In this document: one piece after another, positions 8,777 through 16,903 of the stretch
How the letters are laid out: each line of letters begins with the position of its first letter
Numbering within the stretch: the first letter of the stretch is position 1
Assembly: GCF_000426845.1 (NCBI RefSeq)
Contig: NZ_AUGD01000010.1
Location: forward strand, 186,001 to 250,000
Source: Bradyrhizobium sp. in8p8
Lineage (GTDB): Bacteria > Pseudomonadota > Alphaproteobacteria > Rhizobiales > Xanthobacteraceae
DNA: 64,000 bases
Direction: 5' to 3'
Notes under the pieces: model-generated
Seen by the model: only the letters and a program-made list of their open reading frames with translations
Databases searched by the model: none
Told to the model about the DNA's origin: nothing
Made by a program: the position numbers and the translations under genes

Positions 8777-8799
8777 ATGGCCGGGCCCAGCCCGGCCAT
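8777..8799. terminator. Hairpin between convergent genes
   Basis: ATGGCCGGGC (8777-8786) and GCCCGGCCAT (8790-8799) form a 10-bp stem with a 3-nt loop. It sits between the stop of the PhnA-like gene at 8764 and the stop of pepT at 8817. No clear T-tract follows on either strand, so it is a probable but non-canonical bidirectional terminator. Confidence 0.5.
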
Positions 8800-8816
8800 A
8801 AGGTTGCGGGGAAGCT

Positions 8817-10067
8817 TCAGGCCCGCTCCTCCCAGATCATCGCCAGATGCACGATGGTCTGCACCGCCTTTTCCATGTCCTGCCGGCTGACCCATTCGAG
8901 CCGCGAATGAAACGCATGCTCGCCGGCGAAGATGTTGGGGCAGGGCAGGCCCATGAAGGACAGCCGCGAGCCGTCGGTACCGCCGCGGATCGCTGTGCGC
9001 ATCGGGCGCAGGCCGGCGCGGCGGATGGCTTCGATGGCGTATTCGAGAACGTGCGGGTGACGGTCGATCACCTGCTTCATGTTGCGGTACTGCTCCTTGA
9101 CCTCGAACTTGTAGGTCGAGCGCGGATAATCCTTCATCACGTCCTTGACGATGGTCTCGAGCAGGACCTCCTTCTCCTTGAGACCTTCCTCGGTGAAGTC
9201 GCGCACGATGAAGGAGAGCGTCGCCTGTTCGAGCGCGCCCTCGATGCCGATGGGGTGCAGAAAGCCCTGCTTGCCCGAGGTCGTCTCCGGCGAGCAGCCT
9301 TCCTTCGGCAGGCGTTCGATGATGGCCGCCGCGATCTTGATTGCGTGCTCCATCTTGCCTTTGGCGTAGCCGGGATGGGCGCTGACGCCATTGATGGTGA
9401 TGGTGGCGCCGTCGGCCGAGAAGGTCTCGTCCTCGACGCAGCCCGCACTCTCGCCGTCCATGGTGTAACCGAAATCGGCGCCCAGCTTCTTCAGGTCGAC
9501 ATTGTCGACGCCGCGGCCGATCTCCTCGTCCGGCGTGAACAGGATCTTGATGGTGCCGTGCTTCACGTCGGGATTGTTGATGAAGAAATGCGCGGCATCC
9601 ATGATCTCGGCGACGCCGGCCTTGTTGTCGGCCCCCAAAAGCGTCGTGCCGTCGGTGGTGATGATGTCGTTGCCGATCTGGTTCTTCAGTGCGGGGTGCT
9701 CGGCGAAGCGGATCACCTGGCTGCTGTCCCCCGGCAGCGTGATGTCGCCGCCGCGATAATTCTTCACGACCTGCGGCTTGACGTCCTTGCCGGTGACATC
9801 CGGCGAAGTGTCCATGTGCGAGCAGAAGCAGATCACCGGCACCTTCTTGTCGGTGTTCGCCGGGATCGTTGCGTAGACATAGCCGTATTCGTCGAGATGC
9901 GCGTCCTCAACGCCCATGGCCTTCAGCTCGGCAGCGAGCACGCGGCCGAGATCCTTCTGTTTCTCGGTGGATGGCGAGGTGGGGGATTCCGGATCGGACT
10001 GGGTATCGATGGTGACGTAGCGCAGGAAGCGCTCGGTCACGGTGTGCGTAAAGGAGAGGGAGGACAT
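8817..10067 (-). CDS. pepT: Peptidase T (tripeptide aminopeptidase, M20B)
   Basis: The 416-residue cytoplasmic di-zinc enzyme removes N-terminal residues from tripeptides. Zinc-site motifs are present in order: SHMD (His84, Asp86), GADNKAG (Asp147), PDEEIG (Glu181/182), MDGE, and FAGEHAFHSRLE near the C-terminus. The dimerisation lid domain (about 215-330, NGVSAHPGYAKG) is complete. Length is normal for PepT (about 410). It is a single gene convergent with the PhnA-like gene; the next minus-strand gene upstream (HU) is 104 bp away. Confidence 0.95.
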   Translation of the reverse strand: MSSLSFTHTVTERFLRYVTIDTQSDPESPTSPSTEKQKDLGRVLAAELKAMGVEDAHLDEYGYVYATIPANTDKKVPVICFCSHMDTSPDVTGKDVKPQVVKNYRGGDITLPGDSSQVIRFAEHPALKNQIGNDIITTDGTTLLGADNKAGVAEIMDAAHFFINNPDVKHGTIKILFTPDEEIGRGVDNVDLKKLGADFGYTMDGESAGCVEDETFSADGATITINGVSAHPGYAKGKMEHAIKIAAAIIERLPKEGCSPETTSGKQGFLHPIGIEGALEQATLSFIVRDFTEEGLKEKEVLLETIVKDVMKDYPRSTYKFEVKEQYRNMKQVIDRHPHVLEYAIEAIRRAGLRPMRTAIRGGTDGSRLSFMGLPCPNIFAGEHAFHSRLEWVSRQDMEKAVQTIVHLAMIWEERA

Positions 10068-10171
10068 TTCTGGTCAACCGCCGGGTCTTTGGGGAAGCTG
10101 GCGGTATATCAGAAAAGCGAGCCGGATGCGGCCGGACGGAGGTTTGATCAGCCTTAACGAAGTGTAAGCGG

Positions 10172-10486
10172 TCAGATCGCCTCTTTCAGCTCCTTGACCG
10201 GACGAAAGGCGACCTTCCTGGTTGCCTTGATGTGGATCGCTTCGCCGGTGGCAGGATTGCGGCCGGTGCGGGCGGCGCGCTTGCGGACCTGGAAGATGCC
10301 GAGGCCGACGATGCGGACCCGGTCGCCCTTCTTGAGGTGCTTCACGATCAGCTCGACCATGTCCGTCAGCACGGCCTCGGCGTGCTTTTTCGACAGGTCC
10401 CGGCGCTCCGCGATGTCAGCGGCGAGCTGCTTGAGCGTGACGGTGGCAGGCGCGGCTGTCTTCTTTGCCGAATCCTTCTTGGCCAT
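10172..10486 (-). CDS. HU-family DNA-binding protein
   Basis: The 104-residue protein has a Lys/Ala N-terminal extension (KKDSAKKTAAPA) ahead of a full HU/IHF fold. Its DNA-contacting arm has GRNPATGEAIHIKAT, with the canonical RNPxTG, at about residues 75-89. It would bend and compact DNA non-specifically as a dimer. The N-terminal extension resembles the HU variants frequent in rhizobia. It is monocistronic on the minus strand, 194 bp from the edge of the tRNA-Asp element. Confidence 0.92.
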   Translation of the reverse strand: MAKKDSAKKTAAPATVTLKQLAADIAERRDLSKKHAEAVLTDMVELIVKHLKKGDRVRIVGLGIFQVRKRAARTGRNPATGEAIHIKATRKVAFRPVKELKEAI

Positions 10487-10679
10487 GACTGCCTCCTCAA
10501 TCCAATGGCAGGGAAGCCCCGGAAAAGCCGGAACGCGTGGGGAGACCCATTAAGTCCTGGAAGGGGTAGACGATTCGAGCGCGAGCTGACTATGCCGAGA
10601 GTTCCCGCTTGGCACCGCAATGACGCGCGAAGATGCATGCGCGCCGAAGAAATCAGGCTAAGACTATGATGGGATTGCC

Positions 10680-10731
10680 AAAATGGCGCGAGAGACGGGG
10701 CTCGAACCCGCGACCTCCGGCGTGACAGGCC
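10680..10731. repeat. Left attachment site: 52-bp copy of tRNA-Asp 3' region
   Basis: It is identical over 52 bp to 20512-20563. Bases 10684-10731 correspond to the tRNA-Asp 3' half (anticodon arm to CCA, minus strand). Immediately after 10731 the sequence stops matching and cannot complete the D-arm or acceptor stem, so this copy is a displaced tRNA fragment and not a functional gene. Confidence 0.92.
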
Positions 10732-10759
10732 ATCCCTTACGCTAGTTAGATCAAGGGCC

Positions 10760-10812
10760 GTTCCAACTTTCCCGCCGTCAAAAGGCGGTGGCTTCTCCCC
10801 AGAAGTTGGAAC
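10760..10812. promoter_or_regulatory. Inverted AAGTTGGAAC pair, candidate integrase arm sites (left)
   Basis: GTTCCAACTT at 10760-10769 and AAGTTGGAAC at 10803-10812 are inverted copies of the decamer that also occurs twice next to the right attachment site. They lie 29-81 bp inside the left core. Repeated decamers flanking both cores are how lambda-type integrases' arm-binding sites are arranged, so that role is inferred. A small hairpin (CCGCC/GGCGG) lies between them. The remainder of 10487-10927 shows no gene. Confidence 0.6.
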
Positions 10813-10927
10813 GCCAATATGCTGATCCCAATCACAGACGTTGAGCTTTACCTTCTACTTGGCTGGTCGCTCGCCGACGAGCCAACATGCAGCTTCGCAC
10901 GCGTCATTCCGCCGAAGGCGCCGCGCG

Positions 10928-11404
10928 ATGAGTAAGAGACTCTCAGCGCTTGGCGCCGTCCCCCGCGCCCCCCTGCAGGCGGCAGAGCGAGGCAAGCTCC
11001 CGAAACCCTCGCGCACGGCCGGGCTATCGCGGCGATCGAGGGGAGAGCTGGAATTTCTTCGCTCTGCATGGTCGGCGGCCGGCGCAGCAGCTCGACAGAA
11101 GTTTTTGGCCGAGCTGATCGGCTCGATCAGCCGGACGGCGAAGCAACATAGCACGCTCTCGTTCACCCCTGAACACGAAGGCGCCTTCAAGTCCTACCTG
11201 AAGGCGCACGTCGTCGCATCGCCGGGCTCGCGAGTTCAGTCGTCAGTTTTCTATGAGCACTACCGAGGCATCTGCCTTGGACACGGTGACGAGCCCATCT
11301 CTCACACGCAATTCTCGCGAACACTCAAGCGGCTTGGCTATCAGAAATTTCACTCGAACACGGTCTGGTGGCTCGGTGTCAGGCTGTCGGGTGACGCGAA
11401 ATGA
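10928..11404 (+). CDS. Winged-helix protein resembling the C-terminal domain of P4-type primases
   Basis: From ATG 10928 the protein is 158 residues; the frame is open upstream to 10841 but that extension looks random. The C-terminal half (YEHYRGICLGHGDEPISH, then FSRTLKRLGYQK and NTVWWLGVRL) matches the winged-helix tail that P4/D5-type primase-helicases use to bind origins. No primase or helicase motif (Walker A) is present, so it is either a stand-alone origin-binding protein or the remnant of a larger primase. It directly precedes the repeat-rich region 11421-12049, which supports an origin-binding role. First gene of the element. Confidence 0.6.
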   Translation: MSKRLSALGAVPRAPLQAAERGKLPKPSRTAGLSRRSRGELEFLRSAWSAAGAAARQKFLAELIGSISRTAKQHSTLSFTPEHEGAFKSYLKAHVVASPGSRVQSSVFYEHYRGICLGHGDEPISHTQFSRTLKRLGYQKFHSNTVWWLGVRLSGDAK

Positions 11405-11420
11405 ACGCGTGCATGCTTTC

Positions 11421-12049
11421 GGGAGCTTGCCATCCTCCCACGGGAAGATGGCATCGGGAGCATAAACGTCAATCAGATCAACGCGTGGGAGGATGCGGGA
11501 GCTTATTGTCACATGTCACACGTGCGCGCGGGCGCGCGCGCGGACGACACCGTAGCAGAGATGTTGATCGCTCTTATGTGCGCGTAAACAAGCTCCCTAT
11601 CCTCCCATTTTTAGATCAAGCTCCCACGGTCTTTGATTTTACTTTCTATTTTCCGAACGATGGTTGCACCGGCAACCATTCAAGCTCCCATCATCCTCCC
11701 GATGATCCTCCCGTCGAGGAGTGTTGCCGAAATGGCACCGAGGGTAGAGAGGGTTTGGCGATGGTTCGAAAAAACCATCGCGGAACAATTCTGCAAGCTC
11801 AGGCAATGGCTTGTCGGTCAAGCGCGAGGGTAGAGAGAGTTTTCGCGCGCGCGTATAGAATAATTCGGGAGAGGCGGACGCCCCAGTTCGCCAGATCATT
11901 CAAGCACTCGATCCGAACAAGATTTCTATGCGCGTATAGCGAAAAACCCTCTCCACTATCGCGCTTCACACTGAAGTATTTGAAATCATACAGTCTTCTT
12001 TATCTCAAACCCTCTCCTAGACTATCGCTAAACCATCGCAAACCATCGC
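11421..12049. repeat. Iteron-like repeat region, candidate replication origin
   Basis: Two families of short repeats fill this gene-free, AT-richer stretch. Family A: AAGCTCCC at 11421-11428(-), 11497-11504(-), 11590-11597, 11618-11625, 11682-11689, paired with ATCCTCCC at 11432-11439, 11487-11494(-), 11599-11606, 11693-11700, 11705-11712. Family B: GGGTAGAGAG or its complement-like AACCCTCTC at 11742, 11828, 11945 and 12008; CTATCGC at 11956 and 12022; AACCATCGC at 11758(-), 11773, 12031 and 12041. ATCGC cores at 12024, 12035 and 12045 lie one helical turn apart. Origin function is inferred. Confidence 0.65.
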
Positions 12050-12092
12050 AAGAGATCAGGAACGAACTGAAAACTTATTTTCAGCGGCCGGG

Positions 12093-12344
12093 ATGGCGCT
12101 GATGGCGAGCCCTTCCACCATTCGAAAGCAGCGCCAGCGGCGCCGAGAGGCGCTCAACCTGGTCGTGGTGCCCGTCGAGGTTTCTCACGAGGAAATCGCC
12201 GCCCTCATCGCGTTGGGCCGATTGCTCGAAACCGAAAGCGAAGACAGGGCCGAGATCGCGGTGGCGATCAAAGCCGCGCTCGGCGACTACTTCGAGCACA
12301 TGTTGTCACGCGTGGACATACAACGCGGCCCGGAAAGTGTTTGA
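12093..12344 (+). CDS. Small helical hypothetical protein of the element
   Basis: The 83-residue protein has a strongly basic N-terminus (RKQRQRRREAL) followed by a strand-helix segment (LVVVPVEVSHEEIAALIALGRL) and an amphipathic helix. Such an arrangement suits a small nucleic-acid-binding or ribbon-helix-helix-like protein, but no family is recognised. An alternative ATG lies three codons in. It ends 8 bp before the capsid ATG, so the two are likely co-transcribed. Confidence 0.5.
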   Translation: MALMASPSTIRKQRQRRREALNLVVVPVEVSHEEIAALIALGRLLETESEDRAEIAVAIKAALGDYFEHMLSRVDIQRGPESV

Positions 12345-12352
12345 TCCCGGCC

Positions 12353-13414
12353 ATGACACAGAGACCCAACCCAATCACCCTTCGCTCGCGCACCGACGCG
12401 GCCCACAAACATTTCCCTCGCGCCGTCTTTGCGAAGGCGCAAGCCAAGGTCACCGGTCGCGATGTCCGCGATTTTGTGGCCGACGACGAAAAGACGACAC
12501 TGGCAATCATCGAGCGCGCGAATGCTCCGCTCGGGACCACGACCGATTGGGGCGCCGGGCTTTTGCAGAACTCCTGGCGCAGCTTCCTGGTCTCGCTGGC
12601 GCCATACTCCGGCGCGGCGCGGCTCATCGAGTTGGCTTTGAAGGCAACACTGACCAACGCGGAATACGCAACTTCATACCCCGTGAGGCCGAGCGGCGCG
12701 GCCACGCCGGCATGGGTGGAGGAAGGCGGCCCCATTCCGTTGAGCTCGTCGAACTTTCTCAATGTGCCGATCGGGCCGCCGAAAAAGCTGGCGAGCATCG
12801 TCGCATGGTCGCGCGAGCTGTCGAAGCGCAGCGATGCCGACGCGATCATGGAAACCATGTTGCGCGAGGACGTTGCGGCGGGCCTCGATGCCGCGTTCTT
12901 CGCGACGACCGCTGCAAGCAGCGCAGCCAATGCCGGGCTGCTGGATGGTGTCGTCGCGGGCGCCGGCGTTGTCAGCGGTGGCGGTGCGGTTGAGAATGCC
13001 AGGCAAGATCTGATGGACTTGGCCGACGCCGTTTCAGACGGCGGTAGCGGCGCGGTGACTTTCGTCGTCAACCCGAAGCGTTTCGCGAGGCTTCGCATCC
13101 TCGACCCGATTCTTTCGGCATCGCTCGATATCGTGCCGAGCGCGGCGGTGCCGATAGACCGCGTCATTGCGGCGGACGGCCCCGCGCTCCTGGTGTCCGT
13201 CGATACCACGCCTGAAATCGACATTTCAACGAACGCCTTGCTCCACATGAGCGACACGCCGTTGGAAATAGTCAGCGACACCGGCCCGACCACGGCCGAT
13301 CCGGTACGCTCACTCTGGCAGACGGCCACGATCGCCGTGCGCGTGATCCACGAGCTGGCGTTCGCGAAACGGCGATCGACAGCGGTTGCCTATCTCGATG
13401 GTGCAACGTGGTGA
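12353..13414 (+). CDS. HK97-fold phage major capsid protein
   Basis: From ATG 12353 the protein is 353 residues, short for an unprocessed major capsid protein. An N-terminal basic helical section (about 1-60) precedes the fold's typical core: TPAWVEEGGPIPLSSSNF, then KKLASIVAWSRELSKRSDAD and LREDVAAGLDAAFF, the order seen in HK97-type subunits. The C-terminal P/A domain region (FVVNPKRFARLRILDP, LLVSVDTTPEIDIS) is intact. No prohead protease gene is adjacent. Overlap of its stop with the next gene's GTG suggests coupling. An encapsulin was considered, but the size and N-terminal arm fit a phage capsid better. Confidence 0.75.
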   Translation: MTQRPNPITLRSRTDAAHKHFPRAVFAKAQAKVTGRDVRDFVADDEKTTLAIIERANAPLGTTTDWGAGLLQNSWRSFLVSLAPYSGAARLIELALKATLTNAEYATSYPVRPSGAATPAWVEEGGPIPLSSSNFLNVPIGPPKKLASIVAWSRELSKRSDADAIMETMLREDVAAGLDAAFFATTAASSAANAGLLDGVVAGAGVVSGGGAVENARQDLMDLADAVSDGGSGAVTFVVNPKRFARLRILDPILSASLDIVPSAAVPIDRVIAADGPALLVSVDTTPEIDISTNALLHMSDTPLEIVSDTGPTTADPVRSLWQTATIAVRVIHELAFAKRRSTAVAYLDGATW

Positions 13415-14013
13415 ACTATTTCAGTCCTCGCGGGCGCGGGCAGCGCGAGCATGGGCATCCGGCGGTGGACGGCGAGCACGCCGACGACCAAACCACCGAT
13501 CCGGATGCCCATTGCGCCCGCGTGCTTGCGAGGGCTCGCGAGATCCTCAGCCGCCCGGAGCCCATCGAGCGTGACCCCGACGTGGTCGCTCGCGCAGCCG
13601 AATACGAGCGCGAGGCCTTGCGACGAAAGGAAGAAGGGCAAAGAGCCGCTGAGCGTCGTCAGCCCGCAGCGAGAGCGCCGGCTGATGGGTATGGTTCGGT
13701 TCGTCACGTCGAGCGTGTTACTGACGAAGTTACGATGCAGCGTGCACGTGAGCTATGCGAAGCAGCTTGGCGCGCTTCGTACAGCCGCAACAGCAACACG
13801 GGCTTCCCCAACTTGCATGGCAATTGCGAAGGCAAAGCACTGTGGTTGCAGAAGCACCTCGGTGGCGTGGTTATGACCGGGTTCAAGGGCACGGAGCGAC
13901 ATGCTGTGTTGCTGCTTCCGATCGAAGGTCAGTTACATGTCCTTGATCGTGGTGGCGTGATGCCAATCGAAGAGTACGGCTTTTTCGTCGAAGGGTTCTA
14001 CGAGAAGGGCTGA
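13411..14013 (+). CDS. Transglutaminase/papain-like cysteine peptidase-like protein of the element
   Basis: GTG 13411 overlaps the capsid stop by 4 bp (GTGA). The first half is charged and disordered (EYEREALRRKEEGQRAAE). The second half has HGNCEGKALWLQKHL (Cys139), then GTERHAVLLL (His164) and QLHVLDRGGV (Asp179). This Cys-His-Asp spacing and GNCE/HAVL/VLD pattern recall bacterial transglutaminase-like cysteine peptidases (BTLCP). The assignment is by motif only. In a capsid-spike operon it could process structural proteins or attack envelope peptides. Its stop is in frame with the spike gene 15 nt downstream. Confidence 0.5.
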   Translation: MNYFSPRGRGQREHGHPAVDGEHADDQTTDPDAHCARVLARAREILSRPEPIERDPDVVARAAEYEREALRRKEEGQRAAERRQPAARAPADGYGSVRHVERVTDEVTMQRARELCEAAWRASYSRNSNTGFPNLHGNCEGKALWLQKHLGGVVMTGFKGTERHAVLLLPIEGQLHVLDRGGVMPIEEYGFFVEGFYEKG

Positions 14014-14028
14014 AAACACCCGGGGGGG

Positions 14029-15684
14029 GTGTCCGAAAATCTCCCGCGCTTCCTTCCGGGACCGGGAACCTATCTTTTCAGATCATCGTGTCCTCACGTT
14101 ACGTCGCCTTCAAGCGTTTTTGGGACAGGGCTCTACCTGTTCGGCGATGGTCCGGGTAAGACCGTCTTCGACAACCGGGCTGGTGCCACCGCCCATACCG
14201 ACACGTTTGCGGTAACTATCGGGAGCCGTATCGTCACCGTCACTCGCAAAGCACATGGGCTGGCGGCTGAAAGTCAATTGACTATTTATGGCGCATCAGC
14301 GGCGGTAGGCGGGTTGTCGTTCGACGGCACGTGGATGATCGAGTCGGTCACCACGAACACTTTCACCTTCCATCATACGGCGGCGCCGAGCTCCACGGCG
14401 AGTGGCAGCGTTACCTATGGCGTCACAAATCCGCTCCTCGACATCGACACGAACGCCATCAACAAGTTCCAGCAGTTCGTGCACCTGCACGATTTCTCGA
14501 TCATCAACACGACGTCGCCGACCGCGAGCGTTGGAATCCGCATTCGCCGCGCATATCAGGTCATAATGGAGCGTCTGTGGATCAAGGGCATGACCAAGGA
14601 TGGCGTCCACATCACGGTCCCGAATTCGACAGCGGGCGATCGGGACGCGCCAAACATGGTCACGATGCGCCATGTGCGTATCGAGAACTGTAAGGGCTGG
14701 GGCATCGATTGCGAGTTGCGCTCGGCCAATGTCGGCGCGAACGAGTTCTCGTTCTTTGAGACCGATCAGGTATTTGTGCAGGGCTGCGGCACCGCATCGG
14801 TAATCAGTCCGCCGCCGTCGGGCGGCATCCGCTGGAAGGGGCAAGTCTGGCGCGGCAACAATACTGCGGCGGTCATCAACGAGAACTGCGGCGTCTACAT
14901 CGAGGGCGCGTCTGGCCTGTCTAACACCGTCGCTCACGACGCTCTGGTGCTGGAGAACAACAGGAAGAAGGGGTTGTATTGCTCAGGTCTCTCCCGCGGC
15001 AAGTTTCGAGACATCCAGATCTACAATAACGATTCCTATGTTGCGATGAGCCAGTTCGAACTGGACGGCGCGAGCTCCGTAATTCGGAATGTCGAAGTGG
15101 ACGGCGCCGTGATCCGGGCGACGTCAGGGAATAATCCGATCACTGCCTTCAAACTGTCTGGTGCAAACGCAGACGCACAGACCTGCGTCGTTCGCCGAAA
15201 GGGTATCGTCTGGGATCATTTCGACCACATCGGGCAAGCGCGCTACAGCGGCTTCGGAGTGGAAGGCAGTACCTTCATTGCTGATCTCAACGGGGTTGAT
15301 CAAGGATCGATCGCGTCGGCGACCTGGACGAAGGTCGCGTTCAATAACGCCAGTCTGAATGATGAGGGGCGGTTCGATACTACGAACAATAGGTGGTCGC
15401 CCCCTCCAGGTCGGATTACATTGTCCGCAACTGTATATGTCTCAGTTGGCGCAGTCGACCAGGCGCAAGGGCTTCTTGGCATCTATAAGAACGGGGCACT
15501 TCTTGGGGTGATCGATGTTGTCAATGTTTCAGGAACAAGCGGATTTGGAATGCACGGCGAGATGATGGCCCGTGCCGCCAGCGGCGACTACTTTGAGCTT
15601 TGGGTTAACATCGGCGGTGCTGGCGCAAAAACTGTAAGTGGCGCAGAGGCCCGTACCTACTTTGTTGGCACCGTGGAGGGTTGA
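14029..15684 (+). CDS. Phage tailspike-like right-handed beta-helix protein
   Basis: The 551-residue protein starts at about residue 10 with PGTYLF and LYLFGDGPGKTVFDN, the entry to a pectate-lyase-like beta-helix. An inserted Ig/beta domain occupies about 58-131 (VTRKAHGLAAESQLTIYG). Helix coils resume at about 134-420 (repeating VHLHDFSIINT, MRHVRIENCKGWGIDC, FRDIQIYNNDS). A C1q/TNF-like beta-sandwich ends it (about 424-551, WTKVAFNNASLNDEGRFD). Such spikes bind or degrade surface polysaccharide. The start is doubtful: GTG 14029 abuts a run of eight G with no spaced Shine-Dalgarno, and the frame upstream is open back to the preceding TGA. Confidence 0.8.
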   Translation: MSENLPRFLPGPGTYLFRSSCPHVTSPSSVFGTGLYLFGDGPGKTVFDNRAGATAHTDTFAVTIGSRIVTVTRKAHGLAAESQLTIYGASAAVGGLSFDGTWMIESVTTNTFTFHHTAAPSSTASGSVTYGVTNPLLDIDTNAINKFQQFVHLHDFSIINTTSPTASVGIRIRRAYQVIMERLWIKGMTKDGVHITVPNSTAGDRDAPNMVTMRHVRIENCKGWGIDCELRSANVGANEFSFFETDQVFVQGCGTASVISPPPSGGIRWKGQVWRGNNTAAVINENCGVYIEGASGLSNTVAHDALVLENNRKKGLYCSGLSRGKFRDIQIYNNDSYVAMSQFELDGASSVIRNVEVDGAVIRATSGNNPITAFKLSGANADAQTCVVRRKGIVWDHFDHIGQARYSGFGVEGSTFIADLNGVDQGSIASATWTKVAFNNASLNDEGRFDTTNNRWSPPPGRITLSATVYVSVGAVDQAQGLLGIYKNGALLGVIDVVNVSGTSGFGMHGEMMARAASGDYFELWVNIGGAGAKTVSGAEARTYFVGTVEG

Positions 15685-15770
15685 CGCATGCCGAGCGCGG
15701 TGAGGTGGCCTCACGCGGAGGCGAACGTTCTGGACGAGAACATTCGCCAGCAGCGCCCGAGTAAATTGAG

Positions 15771-16499
15771 TTAATCTAGCGGCGATGGGCGGACCCGATG
15801 GTGCAACTCTGAGACTTTCTCAGAAAGCTGCCTCAGTTGTCGGAGACAGTGTTCTACTACGCCCAGAAGCGTCAAGCCGGCGATAATTGCAGTGCCGTCT
15901 TTCATCGCTTTTGATGAATCGTAAGTCACTGTCCCGTTTCTGTAATCCGTCGACGCGAACATTTCGTGGTGCCCCAGCCAATTTGGATGGCATCGTTCGG
16001 ACAGTCGTTCGTAATGACCCAGCGCCCCAGGCAAGAGCCTATCTAATTTCTCTATGTGCGTCATAACGTTCACGGTTTTGAACTTCGGCTCAGCACGCAC
16101 CCACTCTTCATCGCGGCTGGAGAATATTCTGTTCATGGTAAGCTCATCGAGCCCCTTCAGATCCTCTGCTTCGAGCAACTTGGCCGTCCGTGCTTCGAAG
16201 TCGACGAGTAGCGCAACCGTTTCGACGATTGCGCGCGTGCAAAGGAATGCTGGCAGAGGGATGGCGGCGTTCCACGAAAGCGCCGTGCCTTCTGCGAGAG
16301 CGACAAGGCGGTAGAGAACGGCTTCAGCGAAGGTTTCTATTTTCCATGCGATCTTCGATCGAGCTAAATGACCCGACACTGAAATTGTCTGCCGGCGTCG
16401 CCCGGCGAGCTCTACGATTTCATGATTGATCGCCGTAAACGAATTTGCATGGTCTTCGGTCATGTCGGCTGAAATGCGAAACAGGTGTACCGCCGTCAT
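15771..16499 (-). CDS. Hypothetical helical protein, 242 residues
   Basis: I choose ATG 16499; the open frame extends much farther upstream but that part overlaps the lipoprotein gene and has no protein-like character. The protein is mostly alpha-helical, with RAIVETVALLVDFEART, ALGHYERLSERCHPNW and a late hydrophobic helix (AIIAGLTLLGVVEHCL). The composition and the CHPNWLGHHE segment recall DUF5677-like or HEPN-like helical proteins, but this is a loose resemblance. It lies 2 bp downstream of the lipoprotein gene, opposite in direction to the capsid and spike genes. Confidence 0.6.
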   Translation of the reverse strand: MTAVHLFRISADMTEDHANSFTAINHEIVELAGRRRQTISVSGHLARSKIAWKIETFAEAVLYRLVALAEGTALSWNAAIPLPAFLCTRAIVETVALLVDFEARTAKLLEAEDLKGLDELTMNRIFSSRDEEWVRAEPKFKTVNVMTHIEKLDRLLPGALGHYERLSERCHPNWLGHHEMFASTDYRNGTVTYDSSKAMKDGTAIIAGLTLLGVVEHCLRQLRQLSEKVSELHHRVRPSPLD

Positions 16500-16501
16500 G
16501 G

Positions 16502-16903
16502 CTACACTTTCGGGCGCGCTGGAGCGGGCGCCTTGTAGCCGCCCTCTAATTCCGGAAACGGTTCGTGCGGATAATCGCAATAGCCGGTTGCATCGGCCAT
16601 GATGACGTTCGGCGGCTTGCCGTCGTCGTACATTCCGACAAGCATATCCTTCTCGCCGGTGTAGCCCCCGAAAGCGTTCTTGGCGTTCGCGCGAACGCAG
16701 ACGTGCCACATAAAGCCCATGTGCCGGCGCGGGGCGGTGATACTGGCGGCCTTGATGCTGTCGGGGTCTTTCCAGAGTTGCCCCTTGTTGGCGAGCACGG
16801 CGGCTTTTGCGTCGGGCGGCGGTCGATCGGGAGCCGCTGCCTGATCCGTCTGGCACGCGGACAATCCCAGCGCCGCAACCGCAGCGAAACCCCATCTGCG
16901 CAT
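16502..16903 (-). CDS. Small lipoprotein of the element
   Basis: The 133-residue protein has a signal peptide ending in a lipobox (ALGLSAC, acylated Cys17). The mature part holds KDPDSIKAASITAP and WHVCVRANAKNAFGGYTG, a compact globular domain found, as I recall, in rhizobial hypothetical lipoproteins. It forms a two-gene minus-strand unit with the downstream helical protein. In a phage-derived element it might be an outer-membrane superinfection-exclusion or lysis accessory factor, but nothing in the sequence decides this. Confidence 0.7.
   Translation of the reverse strand: MRRWGFAAVAALGLSACQTDQAAAPDRPPPDAKAAVLANKGQLWKDPDSIKAASITAPRRHMGFMWHVCVRANAKNAFGGYTGEKDMLVGMYDDGKPPNVIMADATGYCDYPHEPFPELEGGYKAPAPARPKV

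Noticed and set aside
10684..10731. Second tRNA-Asp gene
   Set aside because: Only the 3' portion is present; the D-arm and 5' acceptor strand are missing, so it is the left attachment copy.
11401..12102. 233-codon plus-strand frame in the repeat region
   Set aside because: The translation is low-complexity and merely reads through the repeats; there is no ribosome site and the stretch is better explained as repeat DNA.
12353..13414. Encapsulin nanocompartment instead of phage capsid
   Set aside because: The protein is longer than typical encapsulins, has a basic N-terminal arm, lies among spike and integrase genes, and no cargo enzyme is encoded next to it.
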